The translations under genes were made by a program, and so were the position numbers. The notes beneath the pieces are model-generated. The model was not told the DNA's origin and ran no database searches. It saw only the letters and a list, made by a program, of their open reading frames with translations. Shown piece by piece: positions 54,301 through 63,411 of a stretch of 64,000 nucleotides of DNA (the first letter of the stretch is position 1; each line of letters starts with the position of its first letter). Source of the DNA: Prevotella sp. Its GTDB lineage: Bacteria; Bacteroidota; Bacteroidia; Bacteroidales; Bacteroidaceae. The DNA lies in the NCBI GenBank assembly GCA_017623155.1, contig JAGAPR010000001.1, forward strand, positions 1 through 64,000, given 5' to 3'.

Positions 54301-54828
54301 TTGAAGCACGAGACGATGTACTATCCCGGCAGGATACGGAGCATCGTCGACGGGCGGGATGTGGACGCTCGGGCACTCGGAGAGCTGACGACATACTATC
54401 GCGACCTGTACTCGGTGATGAGCAGGCAGGCCGTGAGGCAGACCGAACGTGTGAAGCCGCATGTCAGGGCACTGCCCGTGGCCGACGTGCTGCCGGGCGA
54501 CGCCGGCGGACCGGCATTCCTCGCCGACAGAAATCTGCTCGTTTTTCTTTTCGACATATTGCGAAAAGCATTCGGCTGCCGACAGCTTGATGCCGCGGTG
54601 CATGCCGTCGACGCGAAATATATCGACGTGACAATCGAAATGCCCGGAGAACTCGCCGCCGCGCATCACAACATGTTCACGCCATCGGCCGACAATATCC
54701 CGTATTTGCTCTGCCGCCAGATTGTGCGCGACCATTCCGAGGCCACAAACCGCCACGGATGCGGAATTAAGACGGAGACGACGGACGGAAAAACGGTGAT
54801 GACCATACGACTGCCGAGACACATGTAA
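51352..54828 (+). CDS. Two-part membrane sensor kinase, DUF5112/DUF5113-like, lipoprotein signal
   Basis: 1158 residues. The only start that keeps the signal is TTG at 51352 (20 bp inside eda), giving a lipoprotein signal ending LLFFSAC (Cys30). Residues about 40-400 are TPR-like helices, a helix at 405-428 crosses the membrane, and a kinase-type ATPase domain follows: N box [10 protein letters not shown] (604-613), DTGEGL (about 638), GTGFGL (about 660). A second module begins near 708 with a signal-like helix ([18 protein letters not shown]), a periplasmic region, another helix (862-883) and a cytoplasmic domain ending PRHM. I recognise DUF5112 in the first half and DUF5113 in the second. 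The phospho-accepting His is not obvious. The response regulator gene follows by 25 bp. Confidence 0.82.
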   Translation: MLRRAVNNIANTKGSLWLLCLGSLLFFSACSRYDRQQVDKLNSISYAYHYRNLDSTYSYALRAYALSDDYGTGKSAALNNMAFVNIARMDYDRAEKQLDEALSVTDNQIEMLISEVQKMRLCQRKSQNRMFYDYRERAKSRIDRINEERFELSDAMLRRLIYAETEFAIVNSTYYYYVGLERQSVKALSAISPDGEIRKDTAQYLNYLYNVGAGGIITDGSQAEINQREFDCLMRCLVIAGQGGYPFFAANSLGALSEHLYKKQYRDRLMADNAPAMKFLNPDDIPDSLVAENLAGRALLMFRDYGDVYQTAGAYRTLASCFMAVGDNAAALQCLDSALADKKIYQAPDLVASIREQLSVTFSAVNDKPASDYNRNIYIDLQEQTRQDRYLEARADMYDKTATQLNIMITAVIVAILVLVFMLLLFWYLNRKRRDEFSMDVLLRPLRLWQENEKAEIARLCDEEEEIKERHSLLLSHIEAGERLALENRAKVFLVNSIMPFIDRIINEVRMLLGRSETDEVRAGRYTYISELTDKINDYNDVLTHWIKMRSGKLDLRIESFALQPLFDIVRKGASGFRMSGVDLRVADTDAVVKADRALTLFMVNTLADNARKFTPAGGTVTVSARETDGYVEISVEDTGEGLTADELSSVFERKVYNGTGFGLINCRGIIDKYRKTSRIFNVCLISAESEKGVGSRFFFRLPAGVRRVMTVLLFLSCSLVSRPAEALSNLAVAKIYADSAYFSNINGTYERTLLYADSCRKYLNLHYLAACPGGKNLMVGEGSVSVLPPEIRWYHDKVSTNYNIVLDMRNEVAVAALALHRWTLYDYNNKVYTQLFKEVSADNTLADYCRMMQSSQTNKNIAIILLVLVLISILPAYYFIYYRHRLYYRFCVERIKNINEILLDNITPAEKLGRIGVLTKERYPDDLRRVVGDIENALREAVKYRGRLSTDIELAADECRRAEQECNNIHVANSVTENCLSALKHETMYYPGRIRSIVDGRDVDARALGELTTYYRDLYSVMSRQAVRQTERVKPHVRALPVADVLPGDAGGPAFLADRNLLVFLFDILRKAFGCRQLDAAVHAVDAKYIDVTIEMPGELAAAHHNMFTPSADNIPYLLCRQIVRDHSEATNRHGCGIKTETTDGKTVMTIRLPRHM
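51386..51433 (+). terminator. Terminator-like hairpin after eda, inside the next gene's signal-peptide codons
   Basis: CAAAAGGTTCC (51386-51396) pairs with GGAGCCTTTTG (51416-51426), one G-T pair, loop 19, followed by seven T to 51433. The same bases encode the hydrophobic part of the lipoprotein signal of the following ORF. Confidence 0.75.
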
Positions 54829-54853
54829 AAGTATATGAACAAAAAACAAGGAT

Positions 54854-55579
54854 ATGGAGAAATTTAAGATAATAATAGTCGAAGACGTGCCGCTCGAGCT
54901 GAAAGGCACCGAGGGAATAATACGCAGCGACATTCCCGAAGCCGAAATCATCGGCACGGCCTCGTGCGAGGCCGACTACTGGCGGCTGATGAAGACCGCT
55001 CTGCCCGAACTTGTGCTGCTCGACCTTGGTCTCGGAGGCTCGACAACGGTGGGCGTGGAGCTGTGCCGACACACGAAAGACGCACATCCCGAGGTGAAAG
55101 TGCTGATATTCACAGGTGAGATACTGAACGAGAAACTGTGGGTCGACGCTCTCGACGCCGGGGCCGACGGCATAATACTGAAAAGCGGCGAGCTGCTCAC
55201 CCGCGGCGATGTGTGCCGGGTGATGGAGGGCAACCGCATGGTTTTCAACCAGCCGATACTGCAAAAGATTGTCGACAGGTTTAAATCTTCGGTGGGAAAA
55301 GAGCTCGCCCGGCAAGAGGCGTTCGTGAACTACGAGATAGACGAGTACGACGAGCGTTTTCTCCGTCATCTCGCTCTCGGATATACCAAGGAACAAATCA
55401 CCAACCTTCGCGGCATGCCGTTCGGAGTGAAGAGTCTGGAAAAGCGGCAGAACGAGCTGGCGCAGAAATTCTTTCCCGCCGGAAACAGCGGCATGGGCAT
55501 CAACGCCACGCGACTTGTAGTGCGCGCTTTCGAACTCGGAATACTCGATGTAGACAATCTTGAACCCGATGAGGAGTAG
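54854..55579 (+). CDS. Response regulator with LuxR-like DNA-binding domain
   Basis: 241 residues. Receiver domain 1-120: acidic Glu10-Asp11 (IIIVEDVP), phospho-acceptor Asp57 (LVLLDLGLGG), Thr87 (LIFTGE) and Lys110 (GIILKSGE). The linker leads to a helix-turn-helix near 165-205 (LRHLALGYTKEQITNLRGMP, FGVKSLEKRQNELAQKFF), a LuxR/FixJ-like arrangement. It is the probable partner of the large sensor upstream. Its last 20 bases overlap the start of the membrane protein at 55560. Confidence 0.88.
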   Translation: MEKFKIIIVEDVPLELKGTEGIIRSDIPEAEIIGTASCEADYWRLMKTALPELVLLDLGLGGSTTVGVELCRHTKDAHPEVKVLIFTGEILNEKLWVDALDAGADGIILKSGELLTRGDVCRVMEGNRMVFNQPILQKIVDRFKSSVGKELARQEAFVNYEIDEYDERFLRHLALGYTKEQITNLRGMPFGVKSLEKRQNELAQKFFPAGNSGMGINATRLVVRAFELGILDVDNLEPDEE

Positions 55580-56171
55580 GCTGTTGGCATATTCGGTGGC
55601 GGCGCTGTGCGTGTGCCAGTTGTCGCTCGTGCCCCTGTCGTGGCTGCTCAGCGTGGCCGATGCGGGCATATCGGCGCGCAGTATGATAAGCGGCGAGGGT
55701 ATAAGATGGTTTTTCGGCCGTTTCGCCGGTTTTTCGGCCTCGCCGTTTCTCGTGTGGCTGTTGTTGCTCTCGATGGCCGGCGGGGTATTCTCTCGCTGCG
55801 GCCTTGCCGGGCTTTTTGGCCGCCGTCACGCCCCGTTGCGCTATGGCGAGCGCGTGGCAGTGCTTTTCAGTATGCTGTCATTTGTGCTGATGTGTGGCGT
55901 GTATGCCATGCTCGCCTTTGTCCCTCATGCCGTGTTGCGCGGCGTCACCGGCGAACTGTTCCCGTCTCCTTTCGCCTCTTCGCTCGTTCCCGCCGTCGCT
56001 TTCATTATCATCGTGGTGAGTATGGTCTATGGTGCCGTGTCGGGCCGTTTCCGCCGTGTCTCCGATATATGCCCGGCATTGTTATCGGGCATATCGTCGG
56101 CAGCCCCATTGTTTCTTCTTTATGTGCTGATAACACAATTATATCATTCCATAGTTTTCGTTTTCGGGTGA
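55560..56171 (+). CDS. Small membrane protein, possible AbgT-like fragment
   Basis: 203 residues, five or six hydrophobic helices. The segment ISGEGIRWFFGRFAGF and FLVWLLLLSMAGGVFSRCGL resemble the first part of AbgT (p-aminobenzoyl-glutamate) transporters, which have S-G-x-G-I-R-W and a G-x-x-x-x-S/C-G-L loop there, but AbgT is about 500 residues. It could be a remnant, a half-size relative, or unrelated. It overlaps the response regulator stop by 20 bases, so it belongs to the sensor operon. G+C is high compared with the following intergenic region. Confidence 0.6.
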   Translation: MNPMRSRLLAYSVAALCVCQLSLVPLSWLLSVADAGISARSMISGEGIRWFFGRFAGFSASPFLVWLLLLSMAGGVFSRCGLAGLFGRRHAPLRYGERVAVLFSMLSFVLMCGVYAMLAFVPHAVLRGVTGELFPSPFASSLVPAVAFIIIVVSMVYGAVSGRFRRVSDICPALLSGISSAAPLFLLYVLITQLYHSIVFVFG

Positions 56172-56210
56172 GGAAGCCCCTCCCGGCCTCCCCAAAGGGG
56201 AGGAGAAGTG
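56168..56210 (+). repeat. REP-like repeat, copy 2 (related to 43951-43991)
   Basis: GTGAGGAAGCCCCTCCCGGC then CTCCCCAAAGGGGAGGAGAA GTG; contains the stem CTCCCC-AAA-GGGGAG. Starts at the end of the membrane protein gene. I recall similar CTCCCC...GGGGAG repeats being common in this group. Confidence 0.7.
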
Positions 56211-56219
56211 CAGAGTTTA

Positions 56220-56303
56220 GAGTTTAGAGTGCAGAGTGATGAGTTATGATTACCATTAAGTCCTGAAAGTAATCAAAAACTCATCACTTTGCACCCTAAA
56301 CTC
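56220..56303. repeat. 84-bp imperfect palindrome with 26-bp outer arms
   Basis: Outer arms: 56220-56245 (GAGTTTAGAGTGCAGAGTGA then TGAGTT) and 56278-56303, reverse complements with two mismatches, both G-T type. Inside, TGATTAC (56247-56253) pairs with GTAATCA (56269-56275). Together they can fold into one long hairpin. Confidence 0.8.
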
Positions 56304-56310
56304 ACCATTC

Positions 56311-56727
56311 AAATGTTAATGCGTATTAAACGCATTAACATTTCTGATATTATATTTACAAAATAAGGCCTCATATTTGCGTTCTTTTCAAAAAAAAGTT
56401 TCCACGGCGAAAAAAACGCATTCTCAGAGCATTTAGTATAAAATACTGTCTGTCAGTCCATTACCTACAAAACCTACCTTCCCTACGTCTCCTACAACCC
56501 CTACCGTTTTCCAATTAGGCCGTAATTGCATTCCAATTAGGCCGTAATTGGAACGCAATAAGGCCGTAAATGCAATGCAATTACGGCCTAATTGCAGAGC
56601 AAAAACACCCGAAAATCATGCCCGACCCCGAATAATTGCATCTCAACCCCGAAATAATGACACAAAAGTGTCAATTTAAATTCTCGGCTTTTTCTAAACG
56701 GTGACTTCAAGTCGCACTTTTTGTGTT
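56311..56727 (-). repeat. 400-bp intergenic repeat element, copy C
   Basis: Reverse complement of copy A (16122-16522), about 85% identical by eye, with matching order of parts: the G+C-rich palindrome block at 56511-56600, the GACTTCAAGTC palindrome near 56703-56713 and the AACGC/GCGTT pair. It has an additional GACAC-TTTT-GTGTC stem that copy A lacks, and a perfect 13-bp hairpin at its left end (56311-56323 with 56331-56343), present only in part in copy A. It lies 220 bp upstream of valS. Confidence 0.85.
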
Positions 56728-56796
56728 TAACAATTGCCTTGCGATTTTACAATATTTAAAGGTAGGAAAGGCTGCGCTTAGAAACACGCCGCACGT

Positions 56797-56840
56797 TTTT
56801 TTACCTTTTTATCTTTTTACCTTTTTACCTTTTACCTTTA
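56797..56840. repeat. TTTTTACC tract
   Basis: Five or so repeats of (C)CTTTTTA(C). Reverse-complement counterpart at 44343-44380. The remaining intergenic DNA to 56899 shows nothing more. Confidence 0.6.
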
Positions 56841-56899
56841 AACCGCCTTCTTACTTTTAAATTACCTTTAAAATCCTCTGCGTTTTCGTTGTTTTTTAT

Positions 56900-56907
56900 T
56901 AATTTTG
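56900..56907 (+). promoter_or_regulatory. -7 promoter element of valS
   Basis: TAATTTTG, exact TAnnTTTG, 40 bp before the valS ATG. A convincing -33 is not visible. The repeat element upstream would not be in the valS transcript. Confidence 0.6.
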
Positions 56908-56947
56908 CATTGTTTTACACGATAAAAATAAAAACGAAATACAGACT

Positions 56948-59587
56948 ATGGAATTAGCAAGCAAGTACGACCCGCAAGCAGTGGAGTCGAAATGGTATCA
57001 GTATTGGCTTGACAACAAACTGTTCAGCAGCAAGCCCGACGGTAGAAAACCATACACGATAGTAATACCGCCGCCAAACGTGACGGGAGTGTTGCACATG
57101 GGACACATGCTCAACAATACCATTCAGGACATTCTTGTGCGTCGTGCACGCATGGAGGGAAAGAACGCGTGCTGGGTGCCCGGCACCGACCATGCCTCCA
57201 TCGCTACGGAGGCCAAGGTCGTGGGCAGGCTCGCACAGCAGGGAATAAAGAAGACCGACCTCACGCGCGACGAGTTTTTGAAGCACGCATGGGAGTGGAC
57301 CGACGAGCACGGAGGAATAATATTGAAGCAGTTGCGCCGCTTGGGCGCGAGTTGCGACTGGGACCGCACGGCGTTCACGATGGACGAGACACGCTCGAAA
57401 GGCGTGATAAAGGTGTTCTGCGACCTGTATGACAAGGGACTGATATATCGCGGCGCGCGCATGGTGAACTGGGATCCGCAGGCCCAAACGGCACTTTCCG
57501 ATGAGGAAGTGATATACAAGGAAGAGCAGTCGAAGCTATACTACCTGCGATATATGGTCGACGGCGAACCGGGGAAATATGCCATCGTGGCAACAACACG
57601 CCCCGAGACAATCATGGGCGACACGGCGATGTGCATCAATCCCAACGACCCCAAAAACCAGTGGCTGCGCGGCAAGCACGTGATAGTGCCGTTAGTGGGC
57701 CGCCGGATACCGGTGATAGAAGACGATTATGTGGATATCGAGTTCGGTACGGGATGCCTGAAAGTGACTCCGGCACACGATATCAATGACCACGCGCTCG
57801 GTATCAAGCACAATCTGGAGACGATAGACATTTTCAACGACAATGGAACGATAAGCGAAGCGGCAGGAATGTACGTGGGAATGGACCGTATGGACGTGCG
57901 CGTGAAGATAGAGGAAGACCTCAAAGCGGCCGGACTCATGGAGAAAGTGGAAGACTACACCAACAAGGTGGGCTTCTCCGAGCGCACCAATGTGCCAATC
58001 GAACCGAAACTCTCCACGCAGTGGTTCCTCTCAATGAAGCATTTTGCCGATATCGCCCTGCCGCCGGTGATGAACGACGACATCAAATTCTACCCGTCGA
58101 AATACAAGAACACGTATCGCCACTGGCTCGAAAACATAAAGGACTGGTGCATCAGCCGCCAGTTGTGGTGGGGACACCGCATACCCGCCTACTACTACAC
58201 CACGGCCGACGGAAAGCGCGAATTTGTCGTGGCAGAGAGTAGGGAAGCGGCTCTTGCTGCCGCACGCACGAAGAATTCGGCTCTCATCGATGCCGACTTG
58301 GAGCAGGACGAGGACTGTCTCGACACGTGGTTCTCGAGCTGGTTGTGGCCCATGTCGGTGTTCGACGGCGTCAACAACCCCGGTAACGAGGAGATTGACT
58401 ACTACTATCCCACAAGCGATCTCGTCACCGGACCGGACATAATATTCTTCTGGGTGGCCCGAATGATAATGGCCGGATACGAATATCGCGGCACGATGCC
58501 GTTCAAGAATGTTTATTTCACGGGTATCGTTCGCGACAAGCTCGGGCGTAAGATGTCGAAAAGCCTCGGCAACTCGCCCGACCCGCTGCTGCTTATCGAC
58601 AAGTACGGAGCCGACGGTGTGCGCATGGGAATGATGCTCTCTGCTCCCGCCGGCAACGACATTCTCTTCGACGAGAGCCTCTGCGAGCAGGGACGCAACT
58701 TCAACAACAAGATATGGAATGCTTTCCGACTTGTGAAAGGATGGCAGGTGGCCGACACCGAGCAGCCCGAGGCATGCAGAATTGCCACGGAATGGTTTGC
58801 CGCAAAACTGCGCCGTACAAATGCCGAGATAGACGATCTGTTCCGTAAATATCGTATCAGCGAGGCTCTCATGGCCGTATATCGCCTGTTCTGGGACGAG
58901 TTCTCAAGCTGGTATCTCGAAATGATAAAGCCGGCTTACGGACAACCGATAGACAGCGCGACGCTCAATGCCACGTTAGGTTTCTTCGAAACGCTGCTGA
59001 AAATGCTGCATCCGTTCATGCCTTTCATCACCGAAGAGTTGTGGCAGCACATCTACGACCGTGAAGATGGTGAGTCGATAATGCGCGACAAGCTCGAAAT
59101 GGAAGCCGTGACAGAGACCGACGACCGTTTGATAGAGGGAATAGAGTGCGTGAAGCAGATTGTGGGCGGCGTGCGTACGGTGCGCAATCAGAAGAACATC
59201 GCACCGAAAGAGGTGTTGACATTGCAGGCCGTGAACGCCAACAATTACGAGGCTTACAACAGCGTAATATCGAAAATGGCCAATCTCGGGGCAATAGACG
59301 TGGTGGAAGAGAAAGACTCCACGGCTGCGGCATTCATGGTGGGAACAGATGAGTTTGCCGTTCCATTGGGCGATATGATAGATGTTGAGGCTGAAATAGA
59401 AAAATTGGAAGCCCAGCTCAAGCACCTCGAAGGCTTCCTTGCCGGTGTGAGGAAGAAGCTTTCCAACGAGAAATTCGTGGCTCATGCCCCCGAGGCCGTC
59501 GTGGCTTTGGAGCGCAAAAAAGAGAGCGATAGCGAGGAAAAGATTGCCGCTATCAAGGATTCTCTTGCCGCGTTGAAGAGTAAATAA
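56948..59587 (+). CDS. valS: Valyl-tRNA synthetase
   Basis: Charges tRNA-Val. 879 residues, class I. Start codon gives [20 protein letters not shown]. The HIGH motif is [15 protein letters not shown], the editing (CP1) domain spans about 190-350 ([19 protein letters not shown]), KMSKS is [14 protein letters not shown], and the C-terminal anticodon-binding domain is followed by a coiled coil (about 815-879) with alternating Leu/Glu/Lys as usual for ValRS. All expected domains are intact. Confidence 0.98.
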   Translation: MELASKYDPQAVESKWYQYWLDNKLFSSKPDGRKPYTIVIPPPNVTGVLHMGHMLNNTIQDILVRRARMEGKNACWVPGTDHASIATEAKVVGRLAQQGIKKTDLTRDEFLKHAWEWTDEHGGIILKQLRRLGASCDWDRTAFTMDETRSKGVIKVFCDLYDKGLIYRGARMVNWDPQAQTALSDEEVIYKEEQSKLYYLRYMVDGEPGKYAIVATTRPETIMGDTAMCINPNDPKNQWLRGKHVIVPLVGRRIPVIEDDYVDIEFGTGCLKVTPAHDINDHALGIKHNLETIDIFNDNGTISEAAGMYVGMDRMDVRVKIEEDLKAAGLMEKVEDYTNKVGFSERTNVPIEPKLSTQWFLSMKHFADIALPPVMNDDIKFYPSKYKNTYRHWLENIKDWCISRQLWWGHRIPAYYYTTADGKREFVVAESREAALAAARTKNSALIDADLEQDEDCLDTWFSSWLWPMSVFDGVNNPGNEEIDYYYPTSDLVTGPDIIFFWVARMIMAGYEYRGTMPFKNVYFTGIVRDKLGRKMSKSLGNSPDPLLLIDKYGADGVRMGMMLSAPAGNDILFDESLCEQGRNFNNKIWNAFRLVKGWQVADTEQPEACRIATEWFAAKLRRTNAEIDDLFRKYRISEALMAVYRLFWDEFSSWYLEMIKPAYGQPIDSATLNATLGFFETLLKMLHPFMPFITEELWQHIYDREDGESIMRDKLEMEAVTETDDRLIEGIECVKQIVGGVRTVRNQKNIAPKEVLTLQAVNANNYEAYNSVISKMANLGAIDVVEEKDSTAAAFMVGTDEFAVPLGDMIDVEAEIEKLEAQLKHLEGFLAGVRKKLSNEKFVAHAPEAVVALERKKESDSEEKIAAIKDSLAALKSK

Positions 59588-59689
59588 AGCCCATTGTGCG
59601 GGCAAAGGAAAATCGGAATGTGCGTGAATGGTTTGTTCACGCACATTTCATGAACAGCGATTATTATAGGTTAATATTATATCAGACAC

Positions 59690-60343
59690 GTGATGAACAA
59701 GAAAGAAGTATATAAAGCGGTATTGGATTATTTCAGAAAGGAAATGCCCAAGGTAGGTACGGAACTGGAATTCGGCAGTGTCTTTCAGCTGCTTGTGGCC
59801 GTGATATTAAGTGCGCAATGCACAGACAGGCGCGTAAATATGGTTACTCCGAAGTTGTTCAGGCGTTATCCCACGGCAAAAGACATGGCAGCGGCTGATG
59901 AAAGCGATGTTTTTGAATACGTGAAAAGCGTGTCCTATCCCAACGCAAAGGCTCGTCATCTTGTGGAAATGGCGCGTTGCCTGATGGAAAAGCACGGTGG
60001 TGAGGTGCCATCGGAACAGAGAGAGTTGCTCGAATTGCCGGGAGTGGGGCGTAAAACGGCAAATGTCATACAGTCGGTAGCGTTCGGTATGCCCACAATG
60101 GCCGTCGATACGCACGTTTTCAGAGTCAGTCACAGGCTTGGATTGGTATCGGATAAAGATGATACGCCGTATAAAGTGGAACAAAAACTGATAATGAATA
60201 TCCCGAAAGAGGATATCCCGTTGGCGCATCATTGGCTGCTGTTGCATGGCAGATATGTATGCACATCAAGAAAGCCGCACTGTGAAGAGTGCGGCTTGGA
60301 GGGTATTTGTCCTAAAAAAATGGATAAATCAAAACTTGTATAG
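59690..60343 (+). CDS. nth: Endonuclease III
   Basis: DNA glycosylase with AP-lyase activity that removes oxidised pyrimidines. 217 residues. The helix-hairpin-helix LPGVGRKTANV contains catalytic Lys122, the general Asp140 is in AVDTHVFRVS, and the [4Fe-4S] cluster ligands are Cys191, Cys198, Cys201 and Cys207 (C-x6-C-x2-C-x5-C), the canonical spacing. Gene stands alone after valS, convergent with the next operon. Confidence 0.97.
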   Translation: MMNKKEVYKAVLDYFRKEMPKVGTELEFGSVFQLLVAVILSAQCTDRRVNMVTPKLFRRYPTAKDMAAADESDVFEYVKSVSYPNAKARHLVEMARCLMEKHGGEVPSEQRELLELPGVGRKTANVIQSVAFGMPTMAVDTHVFRVSHRLGLVSDKDDTPYKVEQKLIMNIPKEDIPLAHHWLLLHGRYVCTSRKPHCEECGLEGICPKKMDKSKLV

Positions 60344-60369
60344 ATCGTGGCCGTTTGCCAATCGTTTAT

Positions 60370-60819
60370 CTATCGCTTGCTTTTCTTTTGGTTGTTGTCG
60401 TTCATTTTTTTCAGCGAACGCCTGTGAAATTTATTTTCTGCCTTTATTACATCAAGCAGCTTGCGGGCCGAAATCACTGTCAAGAACTTGTTGTGATACG
60501 ACTGTTGTATCTTTTTAAGCTCTATTTCGAGTTTGTCGCATTGCTTTATTATGTCGCGGCAAGCGGCCTCGTCGGTGGCTTTGGTCTTGTTTAATTGGCG
60601 TATTCGGTTGAATTTCAAGCGCTGGGCATTTCTCATTTCGTTGTAAAGCGGGAAGAATTTTTCAGCCTCTTTGTTTGTCAAACAAGCCTCCTTGGTGATA
60701 AACGCCTCCAAATCCGCTTGGAACTTTTCCGGTGAAAAGCCTTTACCTTGGTTCTCATGAGCGCTTAAAGAGAGCGTCACGACCAATGAAATAAAACATA
60801 GTAATAATCTTTTTCTCAT
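60370..60819 (-). CDS. Small secreted helical protein, Spy/CpxP-like
   Basis: 149 residues: signal peptide (about 1-20, LLLCFISLVVTLSLSA), then a helical body with FSPEKFQADLEAFITKEACL, KFFPLYNEMRNAQR and a Lys/Asp-rich C terminus. The layout (many charged helices, T-x-x-E-A-x-x-F/Y-x-x-Y pattern) resembles Spy/CpxP or LTXXQ periplasmic stress proteins. It is the last gene of an operon with an ECF sigma factor and its probable anti-sigma factor, the usual place for such a protein in Bacteroidales. Function is inferred. Confidence 0.7.
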   Translation of the reverse strand: MRKRLLLCFISLVVTLSLSAHENQGKGFSPEKFQADLEAFITKEACLTNKEAEKFFPLYNEMRNAQRLKFNRIRQLNKTKATDEAACRDIIKQCDKLEIELKKIQQSYHNKFLTVISARKLLDVIKAENKFHRRSLKKMNDNNQKKSKR

Positions 60820-60834
60820 GTTATCCCTATTCTG

Positions 60835-61203
60835 TTATTCGTTTATAAGACAGGCGTACATGTCTGCGTTGTCCATCATCGCGTGGTCTATTATCGCATC
60901 TTCTGTCGTGTAAGTGTATACGTTGGAGTATTTTACTGACTTGCTCAGCGTGTTATTGCCAACGTTGCGGGACGTATCAGACAGATATATCGTGACCCCG
61001 AAAATAGCGAGACACAGGCAAGCCGCCGAGTAAATAATCGGTCGTAGTATCCGCATGCGCGGGCGTTGGCGAACAACCACGGGGGCTTGTTGTGGCAATT
61101 TGCTTATCATTGTTGAGGCAAAATTGTCGAAATAGCCATCCGGTACACGGAAATTATTGCTTTTCCCGAACCGGTTTTTTATATACCTTTCTTCTTTTAC
61201 CAT
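60835..61203 (-). CDS. Probable anti-sigma factor (single-pass membrane protein)
   Basis: 122 residues: cytoplasmic part 1-50 (YIKNRFGKSNNFRVPDGYFD), one transmembrane helix (about 53-73, PIIYSAACLCLAIFGVTIYL) and a short periplasmic tail with ENE-like acidic residues and a VYTYTTED stretch. No family hit is obvious to me, but the gene is 42 bp after an ECF sigma gene and has the topology expected for its regulator (cytoplasmic N terminus that could hold the sigma factor). Function is inference. Confidence 0.65.
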   Translation of the reverse strand: MVKEERYIKNRFGKSNNFRVPDGYFDNFASTMISKLPQQAPVVVRQRPRMRILRPIIYSAACLCLAIFGVTIYLSDTSRNVGNNTLSKSVKYSNVYTYTTEDAIIDHAMMDNADMYACLINE

Positions 61204-61245
61204 AACTTATTGTTTACTGTTTTGATGTATGACGTGCCGAAAAGT

Positions 61246-61797
61246 TTAATCATGTAGCTTGAAATACTCCGATATTTTTTTTACGGCGATGTGGTATGAC
61301 GCTTTCAATGCGCCCTCCGATGTGTCTAATATCTTGCTTATCTCACTGTATTTCAATTCATCGTAATATCTCATATTGAACACGCAGCGTTGCACATCGG
61401 GCAATTTTGCTATCGCTTCTTGCAGCATGGCCTGTGTCTCGTCGCCGTCGAAGAACTTGTCGGCGATGAGTTCGTTGGCGATATTGCAGTCTCCGTCGTC
61501 GGTGCTTATGGTGGAAATGTTCTTGCGTTTTCTCAGAAAGCCGAGGCTTTCGTTTACCGCAATGCGATACAGCCATGTGGAAATCTTCGAGTCATTGCGG
61601 AAAGAGCCGAGGTTGCTCCATGCTTTCAGGAATACGTTTTGCATCACGTCGTCGGCATCTTCATGCGTTATCACGATACGGCGTATCTGCCAATAGAGCT
61701 GTTCGCTATACTGGCGCACGACCGATTCAAAGGCTTTGCGTTGAGTTTTGGGGTCGGCAAGCAACGAGATTATATGTCGTTCGTCAAATTTTTCCAC
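61246..61797 (-). CDS. ECF RNA polymerase sigma factor
   Basis: 183 residues. Region 2 is about 20-90 (SEQLYWQIRRIVITHEDADD, VMQNVFLKAWSNLGSFRND, KISTWLYRIAVNESLGFLRK), region 4 about 125-180 (LQEAIAKLPDVQRCVFNMRY, YDELKYSEISKILDTSEGAL, KASYHIAVKKI). A D-D-G acidic loop separates them. It directs RNA polymerase to a set of envelope-related genes, likely including its own operon with L,D-transpeptidase upstream and two small envelope proteins downstream. Fully intact. Confidence 0.95.
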   Translation of the reverse strand: MEKFDERHIISLLADPKTQRKAFESVVRQYSEQLYWQIRRIVITHEDADDVMQNVFLKAWSNLGSFRNDSKISTWLYRIAVNESLGFLRKRKNISTISTDDGDCNIANELIADKFFDGDETQAMLQEAIAKLPDVQRCVFNMRYYDELKYSEISKILDTSEGALKASYHIAVKKISEYFKLHD

Positions 61798-61815
61798 TCT
61801 GTTGTTTTTGACGGT

Positions 61816-63411
61816 TTATTTCATGAAAGGTTTAATGTGCCTGCTTATCATGTTGTCATATCCGTAAACATCCGGATAGGTTGACAGCAATCCGTCGGGT
61901 GTCTCGTATATAGTATAATATGTGATAAGTAGCGGTACGTTGGGATTTACTGTCAGTGAGCGTATCAGCCGCGTGTTGTTGTCTTCGTTTCTGACGTATC
62001 TTTTCCCTTTGTCTGTCTCGGGTTTTATGTCCATTGATATCCTCAGCTTGTCGAGAAGCCACTCGTCAGGGTTGTCAAGTAGGAAAGAAGCCAGCTCAAA
62101 CGGTTTTTGAACTCTCACGCATCCGTGCGACACGCCGCGGTTGTCACGGTTGAAAACGCCGCGGCTTGACGTGTCGTGTAGAAATACCGAGAAATTGTTC
62201 GGGAACCGGAATATTATCCGCCCGAGGGAATTACCGTCTCCTCCTTCCTGAATTACCGCGTAATTTCCGGAGCGAAGTCTTCTCGGTGTCATGTCGTTTA
62301 TGTCTATCCTGTCTCCCGTTTTGCGTTCCACGATGTAGTAATTGTTTCTTTTGAAGTATGAGGTGTCGCCTGCATGCGGTGCCACTTCGTTCTTGATTAT
62401 GCTCATCGGGATGTTCCAGACAGGGTTAACCTCCATCCATTTAATCGCGCTTGACAGCAGCGGGGTTTTTGTTTTCATGCTTCCGCATCCTATTCTCATG
62501 TCGAGCACGCTTTCATTGCTATATGCATAAAGATGATATGCGGGGATGTTTACGATGATATACTTGCCGCTTGTATCCAAACGGTCGCTCATCCGCCATC
62601 TGCATCGCTCCATGTTGCATAATATCCGCATGCGCGATGTGTTGTCTTGGTTGCTTTGTGCGGTTGACAAATCGTTTTTAAGGCGTGTGTATAGCTTGTT
62701 TTTCGGCTGTATGCCGTGTAGGAATTCGGATATGCTGTCGTTGCTTATTTGGTTTAATGCGTGCTTGAAAAAATTGCTGTCGGGTCTTTGGATGTCGATG
62801 TCGAAGAGTCTTCTGTAGCCGAGCACGCGCTGTGTGGAGTCGTTTTTGATGGCATCCAGTTTGTTAAAGATATAATGAGGATTGACAAATCCAAATCGTT
62901 GTCCCACGGCATAGCGCAGATATGCCTTTGTCAGTCTGAATTCCAAGCGGGCCATTACGTCGTTTACCGAATTGCCATCATTGTCGAAATCGAGATTGCG
63001 GATACGCTGCATGTCGTTCTCTATCAATTCCACATCAAAGGAACGGCATGTAAATCCCAAACTGTCTTCCACTGTTTTCAGCACTGTCAGCAGGCTGTCT
63101 GCGGCGCGTTTCACTCCATAGCGGGTCACCCACAGCGGAGAACCGTGGTTTGTATAATAATCATGTGTGTGCTTGTCGGCGAATACAGTGTCTGTCTCTA
63201 TGCGACAAATTCTGTCTATATTCGACTTTATTTTCTGTGAGTTTAAAACATATTCTTGCGTTCTCAAACCTGAAAACGCGTCCATTGTCATTTTGTCATG
63301 GCTGTGATTGCCGCTGTTGTCACCGCATCCCGATATGAACAATATCAGGCATATCAGGATTATCGGATAGACACTTTTCTTACAATCTTGCCTATTTTTA
63401 ATATATAGCAA
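61816..63411 (-). CDS. L,D-transpeptidase lipoprotein (YkuD domain, LdtD/YcbB-like)
   Basis: Cross-links peptidoglycan stems or anchors proteins in the periplasm. 531 residues with a lipoprotein signal ending LFISGC (Cys at about 29). A long N-terminal region (about 60-290) of helices is the substrate-recognition part of YcbB-like enzymes. The YkuD catalytic domain is 300-470 (KYIIVNIPAYHLYAYSNESV at its start), with SHGCVRVQKPFELASF and catalytic Cys431. The start lies 52 bases inside the upstream small gene; no internal Met can replace it because the lipobox would be lost. The sigma factor gene follows 18 bp later. Confidence 0.93.
   Translation of the reverse strand: MLYIKNRQDCKKSVYPIILICLILFISGCGDNSGNHSHDKMTMDAFSGLRTQEYVLNSQKIKSNIDRICRIETDTVFADKHTHDYYTNHGSPLWVTRYGVKRAADSLLTVLKTVEDSLGFTCRSFDVELIENDMQRIRNLDFDNDGNSVNDVMARLEFRLTKAYLRYAVGQRFGFVNPHYIFNKLDAIKNDSTQRVLGYRRLFDIDIQRPDSNFFKHALNQISNDSISEFLHGIQPKNKLYTRLKNDLSTAQSNQDNTSRMRILCNMERCRWRMSDRLDTSGKYIIVNIPAYHLYAYSNESVLDMRIGCGSMKTKTPLLSSAIKWMEVNPVWNIPMSIIKNEVAPHAGDTSYFKRNNYYIVERKTGDRIDINDMTPRRLRSGNYAVIQEGGDGNSLGRIIFRFPNNFSVFLHDTSSRGVFNRDNRGVSHGCVRVQKPFELASFLLDNPDEWLLDKLRISMDIKPETDKGKRYVRNEDNNTRLIRSLTVNPNVPLLITYYTIYETPDGLLSTYPDVYGYDNMISRHIKPFMK

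Noticed and set aside
55607-56227. 206-residue plus-strand ORF overlapping the membrane protein gene
   Set aside because: Alternative-frame shadow of 55560-56171, Arg-rich, runs into the REP-like repeat.
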